A stretch of DNA of 64,000 bases from Bog-473 sp963745175 (GTDB taxonomy: Bacteria; Actinomycetota; Acidimicrobiia; Acidimicrobiales; RAAP-2): the NCBI GenBank assembly GCA_963745175.1, contig CAVUWK010000004.1, positions 186,001-250,000 of the forward strand, read 5' to 3'. The stretch's first letter is position 1, and each line of letters opens with the position of its first letter. Both the position numbers and the translations under genes were made by a program. Positions 9,213 to 17,298 of this stretch are shown piece by piece. The notes below the pieces were generated by a model. The model saw only the letters and a program-made list of their open reading frames with translations, did no database searches and had not been told where the DNA came from.

Positions 9213-9608
9213 ATGTCGGCCCACCATCACAACCACACCGTGACTGAGCAGGCGCCTGGTCCCAGCGAGGGCGCCGTGGTCATCGACATCGGAGAGGGAG
9301 TCGGCGCAGCCGTCATCTACACCGAGGCCGACCTTGACGCTGCCGAGCTCGAAATTCGCCCGGCGTCCGACGAATGGCGGGGAGCCCATACGGCCGTCCG
9401 TGAACGAAGGTTTGCCGGTGTCGTGCGCTATGCGGCTGTCTTCGGTTCCCTGGCCCAAGGCAACTGGGAACTGCGCGTGCGCGGGAGCGGCGTTGAGCAC
9501 CCGGTACTCGCCATTACCGTCAGCGGCGGAGCAGTGGTCGAGACCAGGTGGCCCGAGCCCAGTCGCGCCTCTGTGGGGGTGGCGGCCCTCGCAGAGGGCG
9601 ACGGGTAA
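9213..9608 (+). CDS. Hypothetical protein with His-rich N-terminus
   Basis: 131 residues beginning MSAHHHNHTVTEQ, four nucleotides after the DUF4331 stop. The His-rich N-terminus is followed by a region (about 20-125) of alternating charged and hydrophobic residues that looks like a small beta-sandwich, including VVIDIGEGVGAAVIYT and a repeated VR-x-R pattern. No membrane segment or signal peptide. The tight spacing implies an operon with DUF4331. The histidines fit a metal-related theme with the Met/His-rich membrane protein upstream, but that is inference. Confidence 0.65.
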   Translation: MSAHHHNHTVTEQAPGPSEGAVVIDIGEGVGAAVIYTEADLDAAELEIRPASDEWRGAHTAVRERRFAGVVRYAAVFGSLAQGNWELRVRGSGVEHPVLAITVSGGAVVETRWPEPSRASVGVAALAEGDG

Positions 9609-9622
9609 CCGGAAGCACCAGG

Positions 9623-9812
9623 TCACGGCAGGGCGGACATTCGGTCAAGAGCATCCCGATTTGGCCCGGCCGCAGCCACGTCGTCGGCGACAACGAGCTG
9701 GCTCAGCACCGCCGGACCCACATCGGCGATCACCGCCGCCCGCACGCCCGCGGTCGGCGGGAGCTCGAGCGCCGGTGCCGCCGGTTCCAGTTGCTCTGAA
9801 GTTTCGGCGCCC
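9623..9812 (-). pseudogene. Possible LysR-type regulator C-terminal remnant
   Basis: On the minus strand the last 60 or so codons before a TGA at 9623 read LELPPTAGVRAAVIADVGPA then VLSQLVVADDVAA. This resembles the stretch of LysR-family effector-binding domains in which a variable residue run is followed by AAV-AG-GPAVLS-LAVADDL-AG. The upstream open frame does not continue as a LysR protein and the C-terminal end is unlike the family, so if real this is a decayed fragment of about 60 codons. The call rests on a short stretch and could be coincidence. Confidence 0.35.
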
Positions 9813-9918
9813 TCAGCAGCGTTTGGGCTCCTCTCAGCAGGTCTGACTTCGATAAGGGCGGCGCAGGTGGGCACCGTGCCGCGGCGCGACCCCGGGAGTA
9901 TGCTGGATGACCCGGGGC

Positions 9919-10141
9919 ATGAGCCGTTGGAGACTCGAATTGGTCCACGATCCTGTCGCGTGCGACGGGCGCGGCATGTGCGCCGAGATACCCCTCGAAA
10001 GCATCGAACTCGGTCGCTGGGGTATCGAGTCATCGATGGCACTGTGGTCGTCGCCGCTTTGTCGAACATGCCGTACGGGCGGTGCGATCTTCCCCCGAGC
10101 AAGCCTTGCGGCTGGTGGAGCAAAACGTGTTGAGCCCACCT
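9919..10141 (+). pseudogene. Broken small ferredoxin gene
   Basis: Reading from ATG 9919 gives SRWRLELVHDPVACDGRGMC and AEIPLESIELGRWG, the start of a single-cluster actinobacterial ferredoxin (C-D-G-x-G-x-C). The family sequence then continues in a second frame as YRVIDGTVVVAA from about 10020, and in a third as AVRAVRSSPEQALRLVE from about 10070. At least two frame breaks are therefore needed. The last expected cluster ligand, normally Cys-Pro, is Ser-Pro here (SSPEQAL). Frame breaks plus ligand loss argue for genuine decay. It directly abuts the phosphodiester glycosidase gene. Confidence 0.65.
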
Positions 10142-11363
10142 GAGGAGGAGCTCGATTGGCGCGAGCCGGGTCCGAGGCGGGCGCGGAGATCGCGCAGGTC
10201 GAGGTCGCCCGCTCATCGCCGCCGGCGCCACATCCTCGTGGCCCTCGGTGCTGCTTTGGGGATTTTCTTCCTCTGGCTTGCCATCTCGCTCGGCAGCGCG
10301 CTCCACCAACCCCGCCCTCGGAAGCTCCATGGGCGCGCGGGCTGCAGAGTGGTTCCGTGGGCACGGTGGCGCGTCCATCGTCGTCTGGGCGGAGAACGAG
10401 TGGTACTCCCACCACCAGCCGAAGATCGGCGGCACCCTCGCCGCCGGAACCATCCGCAAGCCAAAGGCGGTTCCCACCACAACACCTACCGTCACCACGC
10501 TGCCGCACCTTCCCGCTCCGGCGCCGATCGTGCCGTTCGCCAGCCCACCGGTCGCGGGCGAGGGCCAGTGGTCGCCGATCGGGCGCATGGTCGACGGCCT
10601 GCCCGCGATCTACGAGACGATGCTCCGGCCCGACGCCATCCATACGAGCTACGTCGTGGGCGTCGCCTGGATGGACACCGAGCTCCTGAAGGCCACCCTC
10701 TACTCGGGCAGCATCATCCCGGGCGGGGGCCCCTACACCCATACCGCTCCAATCTCTCCAACGGATGCATCCAATCTTGCCGTCGCCTTCAACGCGGGAT
10801 TCTTGATGTCCAGTGCGAACGGCGGGTACTACACGGACAACAAGACCGTCGTTCCCTTGCGGGCGGGGGCCGCCTCGTTCGTGGTGTACAAGAACGGATC
10901 AAGTACCGTGGGTCAATGGGGACGTGACGTCAGCATGGCGCCCAACGTCGTCTCAGTGCGCCAGAACCTCGACCTGCTTGTCGACAACGGGCAGGTGGTA
11001 CCTGCTGCAAACAACCCGGATTCCACGGACTGGGGAGCCACGTTGGGCGGCCGCCTCTACGTGTGGCGGTCGGGACTCGGGGTCACGGCGGACGGCGCCC
11101 TGGTGTACGTGGGTGGTCCCGGGCTCAGCATCTTGGACCTGGCCAACATCTTGGTGCGGGCCGGGGCAGTGCGAGCCATGGAACTCGATATCAACACCGA
11201 CTGGGTCAACTTCAGCACCTATCAGCCCTCGACTGCGACGGGCCCGGCGACTCCCGCCAACGGCACGGAGCTGCTACCTGGAATGACCGGCACACCTGGT
11301 CGTTACTTCGAGCCGTGGTGGGCCAGGGACTTCATTACCATGTCGGCGGCGGCTGGCCCGTGA
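10127..11363 (+). pseudogene. Phosphodiester glycosidase family protein, frameshifted near its N-terminus
   Basis: From about 10310 to the stop the frame encodes about 350 residues of a NAGPA-like/DUF2233 domain, with family stretches AVAFNAGFLMSS, SVRQNLDLLVDNGQ and MELDINTDWVNFSTY. The N-terminal anchor is in a different frame: a basic segment then the helix ILVALGAALGIFFLWLAI, ending about LGSALHQP. Joining the two at about 10305-10318 restores a type II membrane protein. GTG 10127 after GGAG is a plausible start. The enzyme family cleaves phosphodiester-linked sugars at the cell surface. Either one base is wrong or the gene is newly inactive; the catalytic part is otherwise undamaged. Confidence 0.7.
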
Positions 11364-11554
11364 CGTGGGTGGCGAAAGTCCCGCGCCGACAGAGGGAGTG
11401 ATGCTGGTAGCCGAGAGGCCGGCCTCCCCGGCCCGTGCCTGGGTGGCCTCGTTCACCGGACTGGCAGCCGCTCGCTGAGAAACGGGTGGTAGACCCCGCA
11501 TTTAGGGGGTATTCTGACACCCCAGTTGACGGGTAACGGGCCAGGGAGTCGCCC

Positions 11555-11743
11555 ATGATTAACGTTGCGCACCATCCACAGATCTCGAGGCGAGCCGATG
11601 GTCGGTGGGTCGTGAACTGCTCAGAGTGCCATCGCTCCAAAGGCGCCCTGCCGATTGGGATCGGGTTGCCCGTGCAGTCGCACCATGTCGCCGAGATGTT
11701 GCGTGACAATCACCAGGCGAAGCCAGCACGCGCGGTGAGCTGA
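11555..11743 (+). CDS. Small conserved Cys-pair protein
   Basis: 62 residues. The stretch WVVNCSECHRS with one C-x-x-C pair, followed by PIGIGLPVQSHHVAEMLRDN, matches a pattern I associate with short actinobacterial proteins of unknown function (basic N-terminus, CxxC, then PIGI-x-x-PV-S). The C-x-x-C and a downstream His pair could bind zinc, but four clear ligands are not in the usual spacing. It stands alone in a gene-poor stretch. Confidence 0.55.
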   Translation: MINVAHHPQISRRADGRWVVNCSECHRSKGALPIGIGLPVQSHHVAEMLRDNHQAKPARAVS

Positions 11744-11777
11744 GCCAGCGCCTTCTGTTTGGGTCCCAATCGCCTGA

Positions 11778-11805
11778 AACCGGGTCGGATGCGATCGACC
11801 CGGTT
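11778..11805. repeat. Perfect inverted repeat, 10-bp arms
   Basis: Arms AACCGGGTCG and CGACCCGGTT pair over all ten bases around an 8-nt loop. There is no T-run after it, so it is not a standard intrinsic terminator. It lies 35 nt after the small Cys-pair gene and 7 nt before a second inverted repeat. Confidence 0.6.
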
Positions 11806-11812
11806 GTTCGGG

Positions 11813-11847
11813 ACTGGTGACGTGCCCGCTTCCAGAGCGTCACCAGT
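11813..11847. repeat. Second perfect inverted repeat, 10-bp arms
   Basis: Arms ACTGGTGACG and CGTCACCAGT pair over all ten bases around a 15-nt loop. With the repeat just upstream it forms two consecutive hairpins. No gene overlaps. It may act as a terminator pair, a structured RNA or a protein-binding site; the sequence does not decide. Confidence 0.6.
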
Positions 11848-12341
11848 GGCGCGAGACCTCGGAGGAAACGTCGTCTCCCCGAAGGGTTCTTTCGTATCGG
11901 GCGGCCCGAACAAACCTGTTCAATGTTTTTTCGGTCCTTGGAGCCGGTGAGAACGCTCCCGCATCGGTGTCCGTCTGAGTCTGCGTTATGCAAAGCGGTA
12001 GCGGTAGCAGGAGTCGTGGAGGTTCTCGTATCACCTGCCGCCTCATGAGGTCTGACGCGGATGCATCGTGCGGCGGTTCGTCCTTGGGTGAGCTGCGTCT
12101 GCGAATGAATCGGTAGATTGCCACTTGATCCAAGCGCGACGGGTGAGGAGTGAGTCCTGATGGCCGTGCGGCAGACCCTCCCGATTCGCGAAGTGCTCCG
12201 GGGACGACGGATCCGTCCGCTTGACCAGGGTCTCGATGCCCTCGGCCGCCCGTTGACGTTCTCTTAATTCCAAGCCCCAGGTTGTTCACACTCTGTTTCT
12301 TTCTCATGGCGGAAAATCGCATCAGCAACGGAGGTGCGCTG

Positions 12342-12875
12342 GTGTGGGACCGACTGCTGTTTGCAATTGATCAATTCGAATCCGGCCAGACCGCTCTGGA
12401 TTTCGTTGCGGGCGTGGCTTCCGCCAACGACGCCAGCGTCAGGGTGCTCCACATTCGAGAGGTTCCGAGAATGGCTCACGCCGTCCCCCTCGAATCACCG
12501 GCCGACGCCGAGGAATTGGTGCGAGACGCTGTTCTGTCGCTGTCGATGCTGGGGATCCCTGCGGAGGGTCGGTCTTCTTCCGTGTTTCACGAGCACGTGG
12601 CGCGGCGAATCGTCGAGGAGGCGCTGCTCTGGGAATGCCAGGCGATCGTTCTCGGATCTCGGCGCGTTCACGGCATCGCCAGGCTCTCCGGTCGCGGCGT
12701 GAGGGAGAGGATCCTGAGACGCTCGTCTCTGCCGGTGCTCGTGGCACCCGCGCCCGAGCGCAACGGGATCTACTGGCCGCCGAGGTTCAGGTCTGAGCGT
12801 GAGCGGTCCGCAATCACCTCCGACTGGGATACACGGCACGCCACGGGCAATCCGAGGAATCACGGGGCCGGGTGA
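12342..12875 (+). CDS. Universal stress protein-like protein
   Basis: 177 residues from GTG 12342, chosen because GGAGG lies 7 nt upstream; an ATG at 12306 has no such site. The fold pattern is UspA-like: WDRLLFAIDQFESGQTALDF at the N-terminus, then SVRVLHIRE, and near the end AIVLGSRRVHGIARLSGRGV followed by LPVLVAPA. The G-S-R-R...S-G...V-R region corresponds to the G-x2-G-x9-G(S/T) ATP-binding loop but is imperfect. An extra charged tail of about 35 residues follows the domain. Its stop overlaps the next start (GTGA). Confidence 0.75.
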   Translation: MWDRLLFAIDQFESGQTALDFVAGVASANDASVRVLHIREVPRMAHAVPLESPADAEELVRDAVLSLSMLGIPAEGRSSSVFHEHVARRIVEEALLWECQAIVLGSRRVHGIARLSGRGVRERILRRSSLPVLVAPAPERNGIYWPPRFRSERERSAITSDWDTRHATGNPRNHGAG

Positions 12876-13117
12876 CCATGGCAACGGTCGGGGCCAACGC
12901 GGCCACATTCGTCATCTACGGCGTCTCCTTGATCCTGGTCATGTGGTGCGTCGTCGACGTGATGAGAAGACCACGCGATGAGCTGCCACCCGGCAAAAAG
13001 GCGGCGTGGGTCCTCGGTTCGCTGTTGGGCTGGCTGCTGTTCGGCATCGTCGGTGCGGCAATTGCCGTGTTCTATCTCGTCGGTCAGCGCCGGAAGTTAA
13101 ACGCTCAGAGGTGGTAG
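12872..13117 (+). CDS. Small two-helix membrane protein, PLDc_N type
   Basis: 81 residues from GTG 12872, which overlaps the upstream stop; ATG 12878 is an alternative. Helix 1 (FVIYGVSLILVMWCVVDVMR) is followed by RPRDELPPGKKAAWVLG and helix 2 (LLGWLLFGIVGAAIAVFYLVG), then a basic tail. This layout is the PLDc_N (phospholipase D N-terminal-like) domain found alone in many actinobacterial membrane proteins. Function unknown. Coupled to the stress-protein-like gene. Confidence 0.75.
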   Translation: MTMATVGANAATFVIYGVSLILVMWCVVDVMRRPRDELPPGKKAAWVLGSLLGWLLFGIVGAAIAVFYLVGQRRKLNAQRW

Positions 13118-13712
13118 GCGCGAGACGGACCGGGATCTGCTCCGATTGGACGTCGAGGTCCAGGCCCAGGTCAAGCCGGCACCACACTGAGCCCGCCATC
13201 TTGTCGAAGCTGTCTTCCGTGCCGCCGAACGTGGTCACAGAGTCACGGCCCGCCTTGTCGCAACGCCAGTTTTTTCGTCAACTTCATGGCTGCGTCGGTC
13301 TCGTGCCGATCGGTCGACTCGACGGCCTCGGCACCGGGCCAGCCGTCGAACAGCCGCGAGCGTGCCGACGATGAGCTTGCCGAGGCCTCCCGCCGGTCTT
13401 GGGTGACCCGACCCCGGGGAACGTGAGCATCAGCGACACACCCATCAACAGCAGAACGCCGCGAAAACCGAGCATGACCCGTTCCGATGTCCGAGACACT
13501 CCGCCGGGCCCGATGCGACGGCGGCCGGGCCCTGGGTGCTCTTCGTGACGAGAACGCGGCAGAGTGTCTGAACTCACGATGAACTTTTCGTGAGGGACTC
13601 CGATTGATGACATGCGAACGGCTGCCGTTGGGTAGCTGAGCCGCTGACAATGCTTGGATCGCGCGCTTCATTGAATCGGGGTGGCGTGCGCTAACTGGAT
13701 TCGGAGGGAAAC
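13118..13712. other. Gap without a convincing gene
   Basis: Nearly 600 nt. A minus-strand frame at about 13400-13480 encodes one hydrophobic stretch (RVMLGFRGVLLLMGVSLMLT), but the rest of that frame is low-complexity and unlike a family. A short inverted repeat CTCACGA/TCGTGAG lies at 13573-13594. Nothing else is recognised. Confidence 0.35.
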
Positions 13713-15515
13713 ATGAAACATGCTGTGTCCCGTCGCGCCTTCGCAGCTGGCGCGGCTTCGATCCTTGGCGTGATCGGGATGATCGCCCTGCCTTCGAGTG
13801 GAGTGGCTGGTGCGGACGGCCACGCCCGGATCCAGCACGTACTCCTGATCTCCGTCGACGGCATGCACCAGTCCGATCTGGATTGGTACGTCGCCAACCA
13901 TCCCACCTCGGAGCTCGCGCGGCTGGCTACTGGCGGCGCTGAATACACCGACGCACAGACCCCTGACCCGTCGGACTCCGATCCGGGCGGCACGGGGCTG
14001 ATGACCGGCGGCGACCCGAAGGTCACCGGCATCTACTACGACGACGAGTACAGCCACGGCGTCTTCCCGCCGGGGACGACGAACTGCTCCGGGCCGGTCC
14101 CGGGCGGCAACGTGATCTACGACTCGCCGGACGACAATCTTCCTGCCGTGCCGGACCTGCTGAAGAACGGGAGCGGTAACACCTTCCCCTCGTTCGACGA
14201 GGGCGGGTCGATCTACCCGGGCGGCATCGACAGCAACCCGGGCTTGATCATGAGCCTGAGTCCGCATCCGCAGTCGGGTCTGAACCCGGCGACGTACCCG
14301 GTCGACCCGAAGACCTGCAAGCCGATTCAGCCGTGGGACTTCGTGGGGGTCAACACGATCTTCCAGGTGATCCACAACGCCGGCATGCGAACGGCGTGGT
14401 CTGACAAGCATGCGATCTACACGTCGTTCAACGGCCCGGGCTCCAACGGCACGAGCATCGACGACTTCTTCGGGCCTGAGATCGACTCACAGGCGGTCGA
14501 GCCGAATGGCGTGCCGTACCCGGTCGACGGCGCGTGGACGGCCGACAACGCCGCGACCAGGCAGTACGACTCCTACAAGGTCCAGGCAGTCATCAATTGG
14601 ATCGACGGCTATGGCCACTCCGGCACCGGGCCGAAGGTCGGCACGCCGGCGATTTACGGGATGAACTTCCAAACAGTCTCGACCGCCGAGAAGCTGAAGA
14701 GTTCCCCGGCGACGCTGATTGGACCGAACGCGCAGGGCAACTACACCGAGGGCCCGTCGCTGCTCGGCGGGTACGTGACCGTGGACGGCCAACAGGTACC
14801 GGGGCCGCTGCTCCAGAGCGCGCTCGACTATGTCAACGATGCCCTGCAGCAGATGGCCGACCAGATCCAGGCCGACGGCGAGGCCAACTCGACGGCGATC
14901 ATCCTGACGGCCAAGCACGGCCAGTCCCCGCTGAACAACAACCAGCTGCAGAGGATCGACGACGGTCCGATCATTGCCGGCGTCAACTCCGCCTGGGCCG
15001 CACAGCATCCGAGCAACCAGACGCTGGTCGTCCAAGAGGCCGACGACGACGGGCTGCTCTGGTGGCTGTCGGACCGCTCGCAGGCGGCGACCGACTTCGT
15101 CAAGAACTACTTGTGGACGCACAGCGCCCCGGCGGTCAACTACGCCGGCCAGACGATCACCGTCCAGCACTCCGGCCTGTCGGAGATCTTCGCCGGCCAT
15201 GAGTCGGCGCAATTCTTCGGCGTCTCGAACTCCGACCCGCACCACCCGGACGTGTTCGGGATCTCGCAGGTCGGCACGATCTACACGACCGGCTCGAAGA
15301 TCGCGGAACACGGCGGCGACAACCCGGGCGATCGGGACGTTCCGCTCGTCGTCTATGCGCCGGGCAACGTCCAGCCCGGCCAGTCAGGCAACGGGGTGGA
15401 AACGACCCAGGTCGCACCGACGATCTTGAAGCTGCTCGGACTGTCTCCGCGTTGGCTTCAGGCCGTCCAGCAGGAGGGCACGCAAGTCCTGCCCGGCCTC
15501 GGCAGCGGGGAGTAA
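13713..15515 (+). CDS. Secreted alkaline phosphatase superfamily (phosphodiesterase/nucleotide pyrophosphatase-type) protein
   Basis: 600 residues with an exported N-terminus (RRAFAAGAASILGVIGMIAL, Tat-like RR). The catalytic core follows the alkaline-phosphatase superfamily: LLISVDGMHQSDL supplies the first metal-binding Asp, TGLMTGGDPKVTGIYYDDEY resembles the NPP family nucleophile region, ILTAKHGQSPL and AEHGGDNPGDRDVPLVVY supply the later His ligands. Such enzymes hydrolyse phosphodiesters or phosphomonoesters outside the cell; the substrate is not evident. ATG 13713 follows GGAGGG. It converges on the next gene, with a hairpin between them. Confidence 0.85.
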   Translation: MKHAVSRRAFAAGAASILGVIGMIALPSSGVAGADGHARIQHVLLISVDGMHQSDLDWYVANHPTSELARLATGGAEYTDAQTPDPSDSDPGGTGLMTGGDPKVTGIYYDDEYSHGVFPPGTTNCSGPVPGGNVIYDSPDDNLPAVPDLLKNGSGNTFPSFDEGGSIYPGGIDSNPGLIMSLSPHPQSGLNPATYPVDPKTCKPIQPWDFVGVNTIFQVIHNAGMRTAWSDKHAIYTSFNGPGSNGTSIDDFFGPEIDSQAVEPNGVPYPVDGAWTADNAATRQYDSYKVQAVINWIDGYGHSGTGPKVGTPAIYGMNFQTVSTAEKLKSSPATLIGPNAQGNYTEGPSLLGGYVTVDGQQVPGPLLQSALDYVNDALQQMADQIQADGEANSTAIILTAKHGQSPLNNNQLQRIDDGPIIAGVNSAWAAQHPSNQTLVVQEADDDGLLWWLSDRSQAATDFVKNYLWTHSAPAVNYAGQTITVQHSGLSEIFAGHESAQFFGVSNSDPHHPDVFGISQVGTIYTTGSKIAEHGGDNPGDRDVPLVVYAPGNVQPGQSGNGVETTQVAPTILKLLGLSPRWLQAVQQEGTQVLPGLGSGE

Positions 15516-15536
15516 CCGGCTCCATCAAGTCGGGCT

Positions 15537-15561
15537 GCGGGGCGGCTCCCAACCGCCCCGC
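15537..15561. terminator. GC-rich hairpin between convergent genes
   Basis: GCGGGGCGG and CCGCCCCGC pair perfectly around a 7-nt loop, 22 nt after one stop and 7 nt before the stop of the opposing gene. The position suggests a two-way terminator. No T-run is present, as is common in high-GC actinobacteria. Confidence 0.55.
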
Positions 15562-15567
15562 CGCTCG

Positions 15568-16926
15568 TCATGAAGCGAAGCGGATGGGGAGCGCCTTGGT
15601 GTCGGCCGGGTTGGTCGAGCTGGCGTTGTTCACGATGACGTAGCAGCTATGCGCGACGTCGCAGACTCCGTTGCCGATGGAACCGGTGCCAACATGGAGG
15701 ACAACCGAGCCCGATCCCGTGGGGTCAGGGTGCAGGATCGCTGCATGAGCGAAGCTGCAGCCTGCCGAGCTGGCCGTGCTGATATCCACGTGGGAACACT
15801 CGAGGATATTGACGACCTTGCCCGGCGTGTACCCACTCCATCGAACGGTGACGGCCTGGCCGTCATTCAAGCCTGTGTTCGGGGTGACGGTTGCGTGCAA
15901 GTGGACCGCCACTTGCTTGGGGAGGGGCAACGTTGCCGGGGAGCCCGAAGCCCAGGCGGTGTGCACCACTGACAGCGAGGAGCGACCGTTGGCCGAGACG
16001 GCCTGGAGCGCCCCGTGTTCATGCTTGAGGAAGGCATTGAAGAAGGCCGTCGTTGCCTTGATGACTGGACCTGACGTCGGCCCGACGACCCCTGACGCGG
16101 CCATGTGAGCCGTCGAACCTGTGCTGTCAGAGGACGTGTCCCAATCGAGCGCAAGCAGCGCCTTCGGTCCCCGCGCCTGGTTGAAGACCGCTACGGCATC
16201 GGCATAGGGGACGAGCCCGTCGTGAACATCCGATACGACGAGGAGCGGTGGAGCCTTGGCCAATTCGTAGGAGCCACGACCGAGACCCTCGGTGGTGCCG
16301 GCCATGACAACCGCCGCCTTGACCCGGGTGTCACGGCAGCAGGTGTTGGCGACGAGGCCCAAGGTCGTGATGGCACCGTTGGAGTGGCCGGCGGCCCCGA
16401 TCTCGTTCGGGTCGACCAGGCCCGACAGCGGTCCGTTGGCGGCGGCCGAGGCACTGAGCACCTGGCCGATGACGAAGCTCATGTCGCCAGGCTGGTTGCC
16501 GATGTCCCCACCATCGGGACCACCGGGTGTCTGACTACTTGACAGCGGGAACAAGGGCGCGGCCACCACGTAGCCCGCAGCCGCCCAGGCGGTCAGGAGC
16601 TGCTGGTACTCCTGAGGCGAGCCGCCCAGGCCGTGGGCGAAGACGATGAGCGGGTATGGACCATCGCCAGATGTCCAGACCGAGCCGGATGCCCGCGCCG
16701 GGTACCAGATGGTCGTCACGAGGGTCCGGGAGGGCTTGCCCGGCATTCCGTCCCACGGCGGCGTGGAGCGAGAGGTGTCGACGAAGGTCATTGTCGAGGT
16801 TGCCACCGACGTCGAGCGGGCCGCAGCGGCAACGGTCGGGGCGCCGACGAATGGAAGTGCCATGGCGGAGAGCAGAAGGCCAAGGGCAACCGCGCCCAGC
16901 GACATCATTCGACGGATCGCCTCCAT
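15568..16926 (-). CDS. Secreted alpha/beta hydrolase with neocarzinostatin-like C-terminal domain
   Basis: 452 residues from ATG 16926. A signal peptide (MMSLGAVALGLLLSAMALPF) precedes an alpha/beta hydrolase with PLIVFAHGLGGSPQEYQQL (oxyanion region), AAGHSNGAITTLG (nucleophile Ser), SDVHDGLVPY (acid) and STAHMA (His), of the chlorophyllase/dienelactone-hydrolase-like type. From about residue 340 a second domain begins, with LNDGQAVTVRWSGYTPGKVV, paired cysteines (ILECSH...GCSF and GVCDVAHSCYVIV) and IRFAS at the end. This is the beta-sandwich pattern of neocarzinostatin/macromomycin apoproteins. An earlier in-frame start (to 17007) is rejected for lack of a signal peptide. Confidence 0.85.
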   Translation of the reverse strand: MEAIRRMMSLGAVALGLLLSAMALPFVGAPTVAAAARSTSVATSTMTFVDTSRSTPPWDGMPGKPSRTLVTTIWYPARASGSVWTSGDGPYPLIVFAHGLGGSPQEYQQLLTAWAAAGYVVAAPLFPLSSSQTPGGPDGGDIGNQPGDMSFVIGQVLSASAAANGPLSGLVDPNEIGAAGHSNGAITTLGLVANTCCRDTRVKAAVVMAGTTEGLGRGSYELAKAPPLLVVSDVHDGLVPYADAVAVFNQARGPKALLALDWDTSSDSTGSTAHMAASGVVGPTSGPVIKATTAFFNAFLKHEHGALQAVSANGRSSLSVVHTAWASGSPATLPLPKQVAVHLHATVTPNTGLNDGQAVTVRWSGYTPGKVVNILECSHVDISTASSAGCSFAHAAILHPDPTGSGSVVLHVGTGSIGNGVCDVAHSCYVIVNNASSTNPADTKALPIRFAS

Positions 16927-17091
16927 TCGCTCCCTTCCCTGCCCTGAACGTCGCCGGGTCCGGCCCGAGTGACACCCTGACCTGCCAAACGCCCGGCGAG
17001 CGTTCACGTAGGCTGCCTTTCACGGACTTCGGCGTGGCGATTATGGACGGGTTATGGACAAGCCGGTCTGTCAAAATGCAAAAGTCCTGCT

Positions 17092-17180
17092 GGAGAGGTG
17101 CGAGAGCGGCCGAATCGGACTCACTGCTAATGAGTTGACCTGGGTAACCGGGTCCGAGGGTTCAAATCCCTCCCTCTCCG
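17092..17180 (+). tRNA. tRNA-Ser (anticodon GCU)
   Basis: 89 nt with acceptor arms GGAGAGG and CCTCTCC, discriminator G, no encoded CCA. The anticodon stem-loop ACTCACTGCTAATGAGT shows GCT. The long variable arm (TGACCTGGGTAACCGGGTC region) is class II as expected for serine. The T-loop GGTTCAAATCC is canonical. It sits between the secreted hydrolase and rimO. Confidence 0.93.
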
Positions 17181-17298
17181 CTCGGGAGTCGGGCACACCC
17201 GGTGTCCGGCCTTCCGGATGAGTCGGCCCGCTCCGGCGGGCCTGCCGTGCACCGTCGCCCCGGCGGGAACCGGCCTGGTGCGAGGAGTGTGTGACGTC

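Larger units (their letters stand above)
11744..12341 (+). other. Gene-poor stretch with two inverted repeats
   Basis: About 600 nt in which no open frame has family-like content on either strand. The first 110 nt contain two perfect 10-bp-stem inverted repeats in tandem (listed separately). The rest shows nothing I recognise; it has no tRNA-like fold and no transposase remnant. The right end carries GGAGG 7 nt before the GTG of the universal-stress-like gene. Confidence 0.4.
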
